Below, one piece after another: positions 53,268-64,000 of a DNA stretch of 64,000 bases. A model generated the notes under the pieces. It ran no database searches, was not told the origin of the DNA, and worked only from the letters and a program-made list of their open reading frames with translations. The translations under genes were made by a program, and so were the position numbers. Numbering within the stretch: position 1 is the first letter of the stretch; the number at the start of each line of letters is the position of its first letter. Source of the stretch: Prunella strophiata (lineage: Eukaryota; Chordata; Aves; Passeriformes; Prunellidae); the NCBI GenBank assembly GCA_036583965.1, contig JAZBQD010000019.1:22943085-23007084 (forward strand). Reading direction: 5' to 3'.

Positions 53268-56200
53268 CTGTGGACAAAAAGAATCCATCAGTTATCTTCA
53301 GAGTAGGATTGGGAAGAGTTACAGCAGCCAGGCACAGCTTATGAACCAAAGTACAGTCAGCAAGGACCTCCTAAGTGCACTAATGCTGAATCTCAAAGAA
53401 AGGAGGACCCCTTCACCCCATCAGCATTTTCAAGTAGACCTTCAGTTCACCAAGATGGGGTGGTAGGTATTGCAGGAAGGTACATAAGACAGTACAGACA
53501 CTCTAAGATAAATTCTACAAATGGAATGTTCTTCCTGCCTTTTACAGCTTGGTTACTTCTCCTCTAAAAGCCAGTAACATGGACATCAGCAAAACTGTAT
53601 TTTTAAAACAAATTCAAGGCTCTATTGGGCCTCTGTTTTCACAAACATTTTGAACACCACAACAACAGACCATAAAATAAACAAAGGGCTTGGTACTGGT
53701 GCCAGAGTTATAACAAAGGCCCTGTAATTCCCATTGGAAATGAAAGAATTAAATCTGTGAAAGTGAGCTCTTCCCCTGCTAGCTCAGGGATACAAGGCCA
53801 AATTTCATTGAGCAAGGCACCACTGAGGAATGAAGGAACATCAGCAAAATCTGCTGTGCAGCTGGCTGAACATTTTGGGAAGCTGTAAGCATGAGCTGAG
53901 GAGAGGACTGGGAGGGACACATAGCTTCTCATTCCCTCACAATAGTAGCCACTTTAGTGTATGCATCTGTTGTGAGAGAAACTGCTGAAAGCTCTACCTA
54001 ATTCTGTTCATTGTCCTCTTGGTCTAAGCCTTATCCTCAAACATTCTGCCCTCCCAGTCTCTGCTCTTCCTCATAGTTTTCCCCACAGCTGCCAAAAGCT
54101 TTTCATAAGGATATAGCAGCAGACTGGCTTTAGTGTCAGCAACAGATTTTCCTTTCTATCACAGGAAGTATCCTAATATGTCCTGTAGAATTTTAAGTTT
54201 CATCTTAACCAAACTAGAGTTTTGAACCATTACTTTCCTGAAATATTATTCCAGAACTTACTGTTCTAATAAATAGGAACCTCCTCTTATTACCCAGCCC
54301 AGCTTCACTTATGAGTAGCTTATAATTGTTTTTTCTTTCTCCAACATTGTCCTGTATCTTAAATATATCAGACCCCTGATGGGTCTCCCACCTTGAACGT
54401 TTTTGTTAACAGAGTTACATCCTTTCATAGTTTTCATTTTTGTGTGAACTATCCACATCTGCCAGTGTTTTCTAACAAAGCACCCACAATGGTGACATGA
54501 TGAGACCAGCAGCTCACCTCCACCTGTGTTCCACTCACAATTTGCCTTCCATGAATATGGGTGATACAATACTCCACATGAAGTCTCAGAAGTATGTCAA
54601 GTGATAAACCCTGGAACACATTGGGTGTTTTCATGCATGCATGAGCTAGGACTTCAAACTTCCTCTGATCAACCAGCATGCAAGATATTTTTCCTTATAA
54701 TTAATTTCTAGTTGATGAACACCCAGCTGACAGAACTTCTGGTGTAAATTATTAGTTCTTATAAGCAGCCCATTGCACTTTGTGCTACTGAATTTCATCC
54801 TAGTTATATTATTTATATCCTCAAGGTCATCCAGTTTCTCTTATGCAGTCCACTACTTTTTTCTCATGGTAATAACTCCCAAATATTTTACATCAGCAAA
54901 TTTCATTAGCATATTTGTACATTTTGTGCAATTCTTGAATTGATTATATAACCAGCCTCAGATGAATTCCTGAGGAACCTCACCATACTTTTTCTACTTG
55001 TATTCTGCTTCTTACAAACATTCTCAGGTACTTATATGGTAATTATGACTGCAGGAACATGAGTCCCTGAACTGCTATTAAAAACTCTGTGCAGCAATTA
55101 AGTCTTTCTGGTTTATAGGTCTGAAATTTTCAGGAACATTATGTTACAGTGTTATACAGAAATTCTACCACAGCAACACTTAGAGATCAATGCATCTATT
55201 TAGGTAAGAATTGAAGTTAAAATAAAATACATTGTAAGTATCCATGTATTGACTTAACCATCAACTTTTGATACTTCTGGAAGGTCACACAGGGCCAAAG
55301 AAGGGCTAAGCCAATGACAAGTGCACAAGAGTCTCAAGCTAACATCCTCTGTTAATACCTATACTGCAGCAACTAAAACATGATGAAAATACCTGGTTAC
55401 AATTTCTGTCTTCCAGGAACTTCAGTGAACTTCAGAATGCACAGCAGGCATTTTAACACCTCTGAGCTCTGTATGCTACTAGTCACTACTTCTACCTTTT
55501 CTTTCTACATTTGTGGAACATTGGAGGACTCTCTGAATCCATGCTGAGAACTGATACTCTCTACATCAGGCCACCATGTACCAGAAAAGGCACTCACCTC
55601 AGCCCTCTAGAGCTGTCACGTTTGATGTAGGTACAACTCAAACATCTCATGACCAGTTAAAGATTTGTGCTTGATAAGGAGCTCCCATTATCAACATCAG
55701 CACAATAATAAGGTCTTGGCCTGCACCTGATACTTCTGTGACTAAAAACTACAAAAAGTTTTTTTAACACTGCCTCTGCTTTTGTGGGGGTGATATTGAA
55801 ACCTGAGGCCTTACTTTTTCCTGTATTTAACTTCCTTTTCATTTTACTTCCTTGGGAATGGCACAGTGAGGGAACAAGTTTCTTTTGACTACCATTTCTT
55901 TACCAGTAGCACCCAATGTGTGGAAGGCAGATATTTCCTCATCAGGCTGACTAAAGGAGAGGAAAAGTCCTACCACTTACAAAAACTGACTAGAATGGGC
56001 CTGGTTTCTGTTGGATGAAAGTTTTATTACTTCAGCTCCTCTGCCTGTTGTAAAGCAAACAGGCAAAGCTTTGCTGTTGTAAGCAAAGCTTACATCAATG
56101 ACATGCCAGATGGGGTCAAGCCCAGCACAATCTCAGAATAAGAGGTCACCACAAGCCTTATACCCTTCTGTGGGGAATCCCAACAGTGCTGGGTACTGAG

Positions 56201-57305
56201 CAAGATTCTGCAGGAACATCAGACAGAACTTATATTCTTGGCAGGAGTCAGTTCTATATATACATGGATATAGACACAGCATTGCTATGTTTATCCTCAA
56301 AAGAGGTTTCAGGATCTTCCCTGTCACAGCAGCAAATGTCCTTGCCACAATTAGACATCAGAACAATCCCCAAAGCCATTGAAAAATCCATAGTTTCTCC
56401 CAGAAACTAAACTAAGAAAACAACAACAAGAAACATTTTCTCTACTTCTGGGCATTTTTCACAGAAAACAATGCTGCTTCTTGTCTAGAAGATGTTAAGT
56501 CTTCCTACTCAGATATAGATGATCATCCTTTTTTTTTTATACTTCTGTCCATCTGCAATTAGACAGTTTTGCTACCCACATTCAAGGGGAGGATCATATT
56601 TCAAAACATCTGGTTAAAACCTTGCTTGGTGTTTTTCTATAGAATCTCCTCCAGCACATCTCTTTTTTCCAAGAAAGAGTCATGCATCTCTATTCCACAC
56701 TGTCCTACTCAACAACATGCAATGAGATGTTTAACTAATTTGTCACTCTCAAATTACTTCCTAATTTTGCTCTCAGAAGGCAATGACCTTGAGCAAAGAT
56801 TACTACCAGAGGTAAAAATTCTATCATCAAAAATAAAAGTACAAAATGAGAAAACTAATTTTACAGAGAGACAGCACTGAGATATTCCCATCCAACCCTT
56901 CCTGGATAATTTAACATATGTTTATAACCACTTCTTGGCAAATGCAAAGAATGAGAAGAAAAAATTTAGAATTCAGTAGCAGGCATCCTGCATTAAGGCA
57001 AAGAGGCATTTTAGAAGCCTGAGCTGACAAAGAACAGCTTACATCATCAGATTAAAGAACAGCAATGGAAACTATAGGGTCATGCTTTACATGGATCCAA
57101 CAGGTCAGGCACTCAGGTAAACTGTCAGACTTGGCAATGATCTCCCTTCTCTGCCAACAAGATGTTGCAGCCCACAGTCAGACAAAAATCCAGGCCCTTT
57201 TTCTAGGGTCTTCTTATCCCTTCACATTCATAACGTGCATCCTCCATATTTTTACTCATATTAGCTTCAAGTCAAAACTAGAGGCAATACGCAGAAAACT
57301 CTCAC
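53268..57305 (-). other. TTLL5 intron F-G (4.0 kb)
   Basis: Non-coding. It carries an old, decayed CR1-like fragment around 54290-54980 (listed separately). The mammalian protein joins exons F and G directly (GNLS/KVQAR), so no coding exon is expected here and none was seen. Confidence 0.8.
54290..54980 (-). repeat. Old, decayed CR1/L3-like LINE fragment (tentative)
   Basis: Scattered words resemble the reverse complement of old amniote CR1 copies: TGCTACTGAATTTCATCC, ATATCCTCAAGGTCATCCAG, TTACATCAGCAAATTTCATT and ATTCCTGAGGAACCTCACCA. The spacing of these words fits the CR1 3' region but the intervening sequence is eroded. Borders are approximate. Confidence 0.55.
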
Positions 57306-57597
57306 CTCAAGTTTCCTTGATTTTGAAGACTCTGAAGCAAGTTAAACTGAGATTCTGAGCGTGGTTTTTGCAGAAACAGCTTTTCTCCATCTCCAGTTTT
57401 CTTGTTATGGTTTTTTGGTAACCTCTCCTTACAAGGAGCTTTCACTGAGTCAGAGAGCTTTGGCTTGTCTTTCACCTGGGTGTCCGAAAGAGAGCAAACA
57501 CTTCTATCTACCTTTTCATCTTCATCTTCATCCATCTCCTCTTCCTCCTCACCTTCCATGTCTGACTTGAGGGACAGCTTGGTTGGTTCTGATGTGC
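57306..57597 (-). CDS. TTLL5: TTLL5 exon F (292 nt): acidic stretch and FNLLQSLQ motif
   Basis: Acceptor TTTCTCCTCTACCTACAG and donor TTGAG/GTGAGA; phase 1 in, 2 out. The exon encodes about 97 residues: a Ser/Thr-rich start, an acidic run (EGEEEEEMDEDEDEK), a Lys-rich middle (KERLPKNHNKK), then SQFNLLQSLQNQGNL. Mammalian TTLL5 has a comparable Glu-rich block and the motif FNLMQILQDNGNL at the corresponding place, so both ends are anchored although the middle aligns poorly. The acidic block resembles the glutamylated tails that TTLL enzymes act on; whether it is self-modified or autoinhibitory cannot be read from sequence. Confidence 0.92.
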
Positions 57598-58587
57598 CTG
57601 TAGGTAGAGGAGAAATCACTTATGCTGGTTAAGAAAAAAAAAAAAAGCGGAGAGGACTGTTCTACCATTTATACTCTTTGGTTTACCCCTCAACTCTTTT
57701 CTGCTAGAAGGACAGAACACTGCCATTTCAGAACACCATCTTAAGTATGAGTGTTCTATATTATTTCTTCTGTCTTTCTGCTTGTGCATCAAACAGTTGA
57801 GAAGTCCATTTTCCCACTATTACAGAATACAGAAGAATACCAAGATTCTTGTTTTAACCTTACAAATGAAAAAAGAATGCCCACACAAAATCAGAGGCAA
57901 AGACATTTTCCTGTATTTTTATCCTGATTCTTACATACATACTGCCATATCTACACCCATACTTGATATATATATATATATGCAAATTTTTGTATGTTGT
58001 GTGTCAAAGCTACAAAACCTAAACTTCCACATGTGCCAATAAAGATCATAAACCTTAACAGAGCAGCAAAAATCATCTTATAAACATCCAATCTCTCCTA
58101 TTGCAGTCAGCATCACACGGCTGCTAGAAAGAGTTTAGATAAAGGCAGGAACAGTCACTTGGGACCATTCACCTCTGTACCCCTTTAAGTTTTTCCAACA
58201 CCAGCTTGGATAAAGACTTGTGTTCCCAACAGCTTAAGAGTCACAGCTGTCTAGAAGAACCAATCTGAAAGGTCCCATCTTTCTCTGAAAAGCTGAAGAA
58301 TTAGAGGCACACATACTGTTGAATTCTTTACCCAAAATGCAACAAACAAACAAACAACAAGCTCATCTCTAAGTAAGCACTGATTACCTTTAATCATACA
58401 CACAGGGATTTGGAAAGGTGGGAATGAGACTCAAGGCACTAAACAAATACAAAGCTCAGAACCAGAATGAAGTGAAAACTAGTAACATTTGAAACTGAAC
58501 AACCCCATTCACACACATTTCAAATGAAAAAGTTCTTTGCTTGCTTTTTTTTACCAGCTGCTCATTTAAAACTCTAGCCATGCATAC
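57598..58587 (-). other. TTLL5 intron E-F (990 nt)
   Basis: Non-coding, with a TA dinucleotide run at 57966-57981, an AAAC-type run near 58340-58358 and a purine-rich A run near 57631-57645. No interspersed repeat recognised. Confidence 0.8.
57966..57981. repeat. AT dinucleotide run (8 units)
   Basis: A perfect 16-nt alternating AT run inside intron E-F; a short microsatellite with no inferred function. Confidence 0.9.
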
Positions 58588-58733
58588 CTGATGCTCTTGT
58601 CTGCGCTGGTCCAAGCTTGCCATGGTACCGCCGACGCTTCCGTAACTCCAGTGAAAGAAGCTTCCTCTCATAAAAGAGAGCATGAGAGCCCACAGCTTCC
58701 ATCCTCATATCCAGCCTTCCATGGAGACCTGCT
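58588..58733 (-). CDS. TTLL5: TTLL5 exon E (146 nt): YERKLLSLE segment with basic patch
   Basis: The chosen acceptor is the pyrimidine-rich ATCTCTCTACTATGCTTCCCAG; its first base completes the Arg from exon D. The exon encodes about 48 residues, with FYERKLLSLELRKRRR as the conserved core (mammals: LYERKLLSLEVRKRRR). Residues before that core diverge but are similar in length to mammals, which supports this start. The donor is CAG/GTATGC and phase out is 1. The RKRRR run is a strong basic patch that could add microtubule affinity or act as a nuclear localisation signal; that is inference. The frame stays open for about 100 nt upstream with further in-phase AG sites, so a longer form is possible. 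Confidence 0.88.
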
Positions 58734-59678
58734 CTGGGAAGCATAGTAGAGAGATATCCCTCAGTCTCCCTTTGTCTTTCTCTCCCTGATGATACAAGAG
58801 ACCTAGTAGATCTAACTTCTTCAAGAAACATTCTTGCTGATACATGGAAGAAATATTTACCATCAGTGTAACTCTGCTCTACTTAAGCCTGTAAATGTTT
58901 GAAGAGAGACTTGTACACACTCCACAGAACATCACCTCTCAAAGCCCCAAGACACACTCACCTAGTGTCACACTTTCATGACTGAGCAGCATCTGCCCAT
59001 CATGCAACAGCCCAGGGCACAATTAACAGAGGACATTGCAAGAGTGCAAAACAGAGAAAGGGAATGGAAAGAGCACATTGGCACAAATCCAGTTGTCTGA
59101 ATCATTTATGTAGACAGCTTGTTCTTCACTGACCAGATCTAAGAATTTTAACATAATAAAAGGGGAAAATGCCAAACTTTCTACAAGTTTTACCTAACTC
59201 AAGGGACAAGGAGCCCTGCCAGGTTCCAGAAGGGAAACATACAAAAGTAACAATTTTCTGCCAGTGCACAAAGATCCAGGAAAGCTACTCCCTATGATAT
59301 AAGTGGAAACAAGCACAGAAAATGCTTATTGTTTTGTTTATCTTTTTAGCTCTAACAAAGTGACTACATGAATATATGAAGTCCAAAACCCTTGTGCATT
59401 ACAGGATCTTTTGAGAGAGCTCAATGATGAGGCTTATCAATATGGTAGGAATACCAAAGTGAGAAGTGTATGAGGAGAAATTTTAAGGTCCAATGAAAAC
59501 ATGAGCTCTCCACATGTGGGTATATTATTTTTTCCACTGTATTTATGTTTCTAAATTTTTTTTCATGGATTTCAGGTAGAAAAGGTGTTGACTCACAAGC
59601 TGGAAGATGAAGCTAAGGAAATCTAAATTTAGAATAAATCCTACAGAGTACAAATTATTTAATTAAGAAGCTATTTAC
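58734..59678 (-). other. TTLL5 intron D-E (945 nt)
   Basis: Non-coding. The last ~100 nt next to exon E are open in the exon E frame and contain several in-phase AG dinucleotides, so alternative acceptors are possible. Otherwise nothing recognised. Confidence 0.78.
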
Positions 59679-59717
59679 CGGGATCTCGCAGAGATCAACT
59701 CTCTTTTTGTCTTGCTC
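59679..59717 (-). CDS. TTLL5: TTLL5 exon D (39-nt micro-exon): basic peptide insert
   Basis: A 39-nt exon between a CTTTGTAG acceptor and a CCCG/GTAAAT donor, phase 2 in and 2 out. It completes the Arg after LFKD, then encodes SKTKRELISARS and part of another Arg. Mouse TTLL5, as I recall it, has a 13-residue Arg-rich insert at this exact place with the same R..R.L...R.R spacing, while the human reference isoform lacks it, so this may be an alternative cassette exon. Being 39 nt (a multiple of 3), it can be skipped without shifting frame. The acceptor reads TAGGAG, a tandem NAGNAG site; use of the second AG would remove one codon. Confidence 0.82.
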
Positions 59718-60622
59718 CTACAAAGAGAGAAAGGTCAAAAATTACTCTCTATACTGGATCAGCCTTGTTTAAAAAGCCTCCCTAGTCTTTCACATATACA
59801 ATGGAAAGACCATATTTACAGAATTACTTGTGAGTTCCATCTTAAAGAAGAAAAAAAAAGGGCTCCAAAAGAGGAGCCCTGAGCAGCTGTACTACAACTG
59901 ATGCTTGCATTTGTCTGGCTTAAGCTGGAAAAGGCATCATTTAGAACTACTCTTTAGACACAACCCTAAACATAGACAGAGAAAAAAAATTCTGCAGCAC
60001 TGATGCTGGAAGAGCTTCTGTAAATATTGTCTCCTTTCTCAGTCACCTTGTCTTTACTTGGTAGTTACTTCATAGTGGATCTCAAATTTGCACAAGAAGA
60101 ATTGTTGAGAAGGAAGGGCATTAAACACGCAGTGGAACACTGCATACAACTTCTCCATGGAAGCTCAGCTAGGGGAATGAACTGTCCCAACCACCACCCA
60201 GAAAAAGAATCATCAAATCATGATTGCACAGGTCAAGACACAGGGATACTAAACCACTGGAGAAGTCAATTTCAGGGCTTATGGTACATGAAGACAAGCT
60301 TTAATGCAATTTGAAACAAAAGGAAAGCCAGGACCACCTATAATAAAAACCTAAGTGCTTGAAATTTTTTCATGTCTATAGTAATATTAGTACTCCAATG
60401 ACTCTCATGCCTTTTGAGTATTGTTTTTGTTGCTCTTGGTTTCAGAAGAACAACACATAAATATATGACCAACAGTCATTGGCACACTAGAGAAGAGATG
60501 CACAATTACCACCACTCCTATAAATCCCAGACTTGTGTTCATAACATTGGATAAGTGAGGAATCAATCCTTTTTGTACTGCTTGTGCCCTTTATCTCTCT
60601 CCCAAACAGAGAAGCTTTCTAC
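59718..60622 (-). other. TTLL5 intron C-D (905 nt)
   Basis: Non-coding. It contains a short perfect hairpin (8-bp stem, 6-nt loop) at 59859-59880 beside an A run at 59851-59859; no role is inferred. No repeat family recognised. Confidence 0.8.
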
Positions 60623-60685
60623 CTGTCCTTAAACAGACGTGTAGCCAACATGTAGTTCATTGATGTCTTGTGCTCTAGAAAAGAC
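60623..60685 (-). CDS. TTLL5: TTLL5 exon C (63 nt): HKTSMNYMLATRLF segment
   Basis: A short exon of 63 nt. Acceptor TTTTCTAG and donor CAG/GTAGAA; its first base completes the Gly codon from exon B and its last two bases (AG) open an Arg codon. It encodes SFLEHKTSMNYMLATRLFKD, nearly identical to the mammalian segment that closes the conserved family region, after which TTLL5 becomes specific to itself. It is too short to show up as an open frame and was located by matching the expected protein and splice phases. Such strong conservation in a very short exon makes the call secure. Confidence 0.94.
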
Positions 60686-61298
60686 CTAGAAAAGGAAAAG
60701 AAGAAAAAACAAAACAGGATTATCAAGACAGCTCAACTCAATGAAAGGCAGCATAACACAGAAATAAATGACCACTAAAAAACATCCCAGAAGTGGATTC
60801 AGACAACATGCTGCACTACAACAGAAAAGACAAAAGAAAGGAGGAGAGCTATCATTTCTCAGCTGAAGTTCCTGGTGATGCAAGAGACAGAGAAAACATT
60901 ACAAACTGGAAAAATAAACTTAGAAAACTGTAACATCGTATAACTTTCAGGAGGAGTGAGTCCTATATGGCATTTATGGCCTAATGAGAAGAGTACACGG
61001 TATGCAGCTTGAGGATGTGAAAGCAGATAGCAAAAATCTGAAAGGAAGACACTTTTATTCTAACAGAAAAGCAATACCAGAAATAATATCCAACAACTTT
61101 CCATGGGGTGCAGTTATGCAAAGCAGCAGCTGATAAAAACAAGGAATCAGAAAAAAGAACATTCAAGGCTAAAATAAACTCTGCCAAAGCTTTCAATACA
61201 TCTTTTTAAAAGCCAAGATAGCTGATCTACACATATCCAACACAGAATATCCCTCAACATGGAGCATCAGTGCCATCCTATCAGATTTTTATTTTTAC
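60686..61298 (-). other. TTLL5 intron B-C (613 nt)
   Basis: Non-coding, AT-rich, T-rich acceptor tract (TTTTCCTTTTCTAG). No repeat or RNA gene recognised. Confidence 0.85.
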
Positions 61299-61390
61299 CC
61301 ATAAAGGTCCCATGTTAATGGGGTAGGGAATATCCTGATGAAGCCTCCTCTCCGTTCATATTCCTCTCTCACTCGACGAAGAACTTTGAT
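61299..61390 (-). CDS. TTLL5: TTLL5 exon B (92 nt): cationic microtubule-binding region with [10 protein letters not shown]
   Basis: It begins [16 protein letters not shown] and runs through [14 protein letters not shown], then the first two bases of a Gly codon. The acceptor is TTTTTAATCAG and the donor GG/GTAAAA; phase is 0 in, 2 out. The RRGGF.RIFP motif is a hallmark of the elongating and initiating TTLL glutamylases (TTLL4, 5, 7 and relatives) and lies in the positively charged segment that contacts the microtubule surface outside the catalytic core. Three of four residues in the RVREEYERR stretch are charged, consistent with a surface-exposed helix. The frame hits a stop immediately after the donor, which supports the splice site. 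Confidence 0.95.
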
Positions 61391-61752
61391 CTGATTAAAA
61401 AGAAAAACAGAATAGCCAGCAAAATAGATAACAATGAAAAATAAACCTTCCAAAAATCTCTGAATTTCAGAAAACAAGACTATTCAGTCCTGCAAATGGA
61501 CTGGGTAGATAATGATATCCTTAAGGAATTTTGTCTTGCATTTAAATTCTGAAGAAGTCTATCACTGCTTCAAGCACATCTCTGCTTGGCATGATTGAGG
61601 GCAAGGGCAATACCAGCAGTAAAACTCAAATTCTGTTTCAAAAATTGTACTTCACGTTTTTCATTTACATGCACTTGCTATTTGTTGAGCAAATAACCCC
61701 ACATACTGCATGAAAGCCAAGGTAAATAAAAGCTATTGAATAGCTTCCTTAC
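61391..61752 (-). other. TTLL5 intron A-B (362 nt)
   Basis: Short intron between exons A and B, with GTAAGG at its start and a T-rich tract ending in CAG. Nothing else seen. Confidence 0.85.
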
Positions 61753-61866
61753 CTCCTCCATGGAGAGGCCTAGCACAGAGCTGCTGTGCCTTCCTCTTGC
61801 CTTTTCCCTGCCTAAGGACATCGAGCTTTTAACTTCAGCATCACTGGCAGACAGAGAACGGGTATG
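61753..61866 (-). CDS. TTLL5: TTLL5 exon A (114 nt, 38 codons): linker ahead of the microtubule-binding region
   Basis: Most 5' exon found here. It starts after a CTCTACAG acceptor and ends GAG GAG before GTAAGG, phase 0 at both ends. It encodes 38 residues including SLSASDAE near the start and VLGLSMEE at the end; both match mammalian TTLL5 just after the catalytic TTL domain. The middle is rich in Ser, Arg and Lys and poorly conserved, as expected for a linker. The SMEE end joins directly to IKVLRRV in the next exon, as in mammals. The exon upstream of it, which carries the end of the catalytic domain, was not found before 64000. Confidence 0.9.
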
Positions 61867-64000
61867 CTGTAGAGACAGTGTAAATCCAGATTTTTTTTTT
61901 CCCCTCTCTCAATTTTCATATTAAAAGAAATTACATTCAAATTCCAGGACCCCATTCCCAGCAGCACCTACACTACAGAGCACTACAGCCAGAATTCACA
62001 ATTCCACACCCCACATGTTGAAGAGTCCTCAGCCCAGATGTCACCAACTGTGAGTACTCAGTTTCTTAGATTTTAGCACAGGAGGTACAATTCAGGCATC
62101 ACTACCAGTATTTACACCCCTGGTCCCCTCTGGAAAAACAGGAGATATACCAAAAGCAACAAAGTCAGAATGTCATACAGGAAAATCCTCACCCAAGGGG
62201 CACTGGAGTCAGCATTCACAGGACCCAAATACATTTGGATTCACACATCAATGGTACCAGAACCATGATTCTCTGTTCTAGATGTGTTGCTACACTAGAA
62301 CAACAGAACTGCAATTCCCTGGTGAGATAGAAGTTGCAGGGAAAAGTTCACCATCTGTTATTCTTTTGTTACCATACTGCTGAACATCAACTTGCTACAT
62401 CTCACACTTAACAGACACATCCTGCAGATGTACACATATACATCATGCAAATTTGCATAAATATGCAATTTTTTTAAAATATGCAATGATTTGCAGACAG
62501 TCACTAAGTTTATTTTTTACCTGATGGGCAATCCTGGCCAATTCTAACAAAAGGACAGGAATTTAAAATGTCTTCAAATCATCAGGTTTATAAAATTTTA
62601 AAATCCAAACAAGACAGAAATCTTTGAACTTGTTCTCAAGTATATTTAAGATGGTCTTAAGCTCAGTTTAGATAAACTACCTCTGCAAAAACAGCACTAA
62701 AAGAGTCTACTGAGCAAGTTTCAAGCTTTTTTACTAAATTCAAAGTTTCTTTTAGCTCTATACTGAGCAAAGAATGCACACAGAGCCTTAATCTAGAAAG
62801 AAGAGAAAAACATGACAGAAACCTTAAGGTGGATAAGTCCAGGGGAATATCCCATACTGCCCAGATACAAAAAATCCATGGCAAGATCAGGATGCATCTT
62901 TATTTGTAAAGACTATGGGAATTGAATTCCATTCTCTCTGTTTCATTAGAAATGACAAGAGGCTATTCAGAATCTGTAGGTGAAGCAACAGCAAAAGCAA
63001 CAAGCATTGCACTAGAATAGGTTATACTGCAGTGACTGGCACTGAAAAATCCAAAGATAAAACAGACATAGCAGGTACCAGCTGTAATATTTCATTAATC
63101 CTAACTAAAACTGATTAAAAAGAGAAAACAAGACAATCTGGATGAAAACACAGGAGACACAAACATCTGCAGAAGAAATAAAAATGCCAGCAATAAAACA
63201 GGTTTGTTTGAGGCTGCAGATAGCACTAAGTTGAAAGACTTTTAGTCCTTCTTTCTAAGCTTTCTTCCATTGCTAATCCACAGCTCAAAATCAGTTGTTG
63301 CTTAACAACTTGCTCTAAAATATGATAGGTAACCTTCTCTTAAAAACCATTTCCCATTTCCTGGCACTACTATAATAATCCATCATCATGGGAGAACTGT
63401 TCTTCCAAGAGAATATTACAGGAAATTCTTCAATCTATTAAATTATCTGCTTTACTAAGGAAACACTTCAATGAAATAATTTCCATTGTCTCAATACAAC
63501 AGAGACAACTTCATTAAATACAAACAATAAATGTATGTCTACATATTGGCAGCTCTGCCTCCTCCCTGAGAACAAAGCTACATGGCTGTCAAAATTCTAG
63601 AGAAAGCTCTCTTTGCTGGACTTTCTGCAGTTTTTTCCTTATTTCACTACAGAATATTCTCTGGCTGTAGCACAGAAATGTCTCCAGCTTCACAAAGATC
63701 TTGTTTCCTCTTTGACCCAGCTTATCTATAAAAATATAGATAAATCCAACCACTTGGGTATATCTCCAAATTCTGCAAGTATCCTTGGTTCCCAAATCAT
63801 TATTCTAATTTAATAAGCACTGACAGCAGTTGGCACAAAGATCCTTCCTATTCTCTACAAAACCTTGTAATTCAGCAATACTCTTTCCTCTGAGCCTCAG
63901 CAAAACTTACTCAGAATGACAAACAGCAGTGAACAGACCAAATTAGGTTCTCAAGATGATTCCATCTACCTTCCCTTCCTGATGGGGAAACCCCATTAAA
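61867..64000 (-). other. TTLL5 intron upstream of exon A (partial)
   Basis: AT-rich non-coding DNA. I looked for the end of the TTL catalytic domain and the segment that precedes SLSASDAE in mammals and did not find it, so the preceding exon should lie beyond 64000. No repeat family recognised. Confidence 0.7.

Larger units (their letters stand above)
2380..61866 (-). other. TTLL5: TTLL5 gene, internal part (15 coding exons, both ends missing)
   Basis: TTLL5 belongs to the tubulin tyrosine ligase-like family and adds glutamate side chains to tubulin tails at axonemes, basal bodies and the photoreceptor cilium. In mammals it also glutamylates RPGR and was described as a steroid-receptor coactivator-binding protein (STAMP). 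Fifteen minus-strand exons match mammalian TTLL5 in order, as I remember that protein, with anchors such as [66 protein letters not shown] and QQKLQSRQ. Intron borders are all GT..AG and phases fit throughout except inside exon I. No start codon, stop codon, promoter or poly(A) site lies in the window. In mammals TGFB3 lies downstream of this gene, so it may lie beyond position 1; that is inference. The paralogue TTLL4 is excluded by the long C-terminal match. Confidence 0.95.

Noticed and set aside
59851..59880. On the minus strand: 8-bp GC-rich hairpin followed by nine T, looking like a bacterial intrinsic terminator.
   Set aside because: It lies inside an intron of a vertebrate nuclear gene; no bacterial-type transcription unit is present, so the resemblance is accidental.
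63961..64000. Possible exon end near the window edge (GGGAAG/GTAGAT on the minus strand).
   Set aside because: The translation does not match the TTLL5 segment that precedes exon A in mammals, and too little sequence remains to judge.
1..64000. CRISPR arrays, tRNA or rRNA genes, DNA transposons with terminal repeats, endogenous retroviral genes.
   Set aside because: Looked for on both strands by eye; no regularly spaced repeats, RNA gene signatures, long terminal repeat pairs or retroviral protein motifs were seen.

Overview
This is nuclear DNA from a vertebrate, most likely a bird. It is AT-rich and intron-dominated. The interspersed repeats I can recognise are CR1 LINE fragments, the main avian retroposon, and I see no Alu, B1 or L1. 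The species cannot be fixed from the sequence; a songbird would fit. I see no bacterial-type operons, CRISPR arrays, tRNA or rRNA genes.

The window holds one recognisable protein-coding gene, TTLL5 (tubulin tyrosine ligase-like 5, a tubulin polyglutamylase), on the minus strand. Neither end is present. I rebuilt 15 consecutive coding exons between 61866 and 2380. Every junction has GT..AG borders, and reading phase is continuous at every junction except for one frameshift inside exon I. The 2281 nt make 760 codons plus one extra base. They correspond to roughly the middle to near-C-terminal part of the ~1280-residue mammalian protein. The catalytic TTL domain lies upstream of 64000 and the last C-terminal exons lie before position 1.

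Layout, in transcription order (high to low coordinates): 64000-57306 has six closely spaced exons (A-F) for the end of the microtubule-binding domain, the YERKLLSLE segment and an acidic stretch. 53267-43066 has seven exons (G-M): the conserved helical block, a lysine-rich linker, the EEVLTFYT segment, Ser/Pro-rich disordered sequence and the SAEKQ segment. A 14.9 kb intron leads to exon N (28209-28055), and a 25.5 kb intron leads to exon O (2551-2380), a Gln-rich probable coiled coil.

Main points for a second look: (1) exon I (49163-49261) is one base out of frame although all later exons are intact; (2) exon N follows a T tract of about 38 nt at its acceptor; (3) a CpG-rich block at 21420-21900 in the long intron carries, on the TTLL5 strand, an ATG in strong context and a consensus donor 150 nt later; (4) a 39-nt micro-exon inserts a basic peptide after the microtubule-binding region; (5) there are two frame-preserving tandem splice sites. 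Apart from CR1 copies, simple repeats and some composition blocks, the remaining non-coding DNA has nothing I can name. I found no convincing undescribed system.
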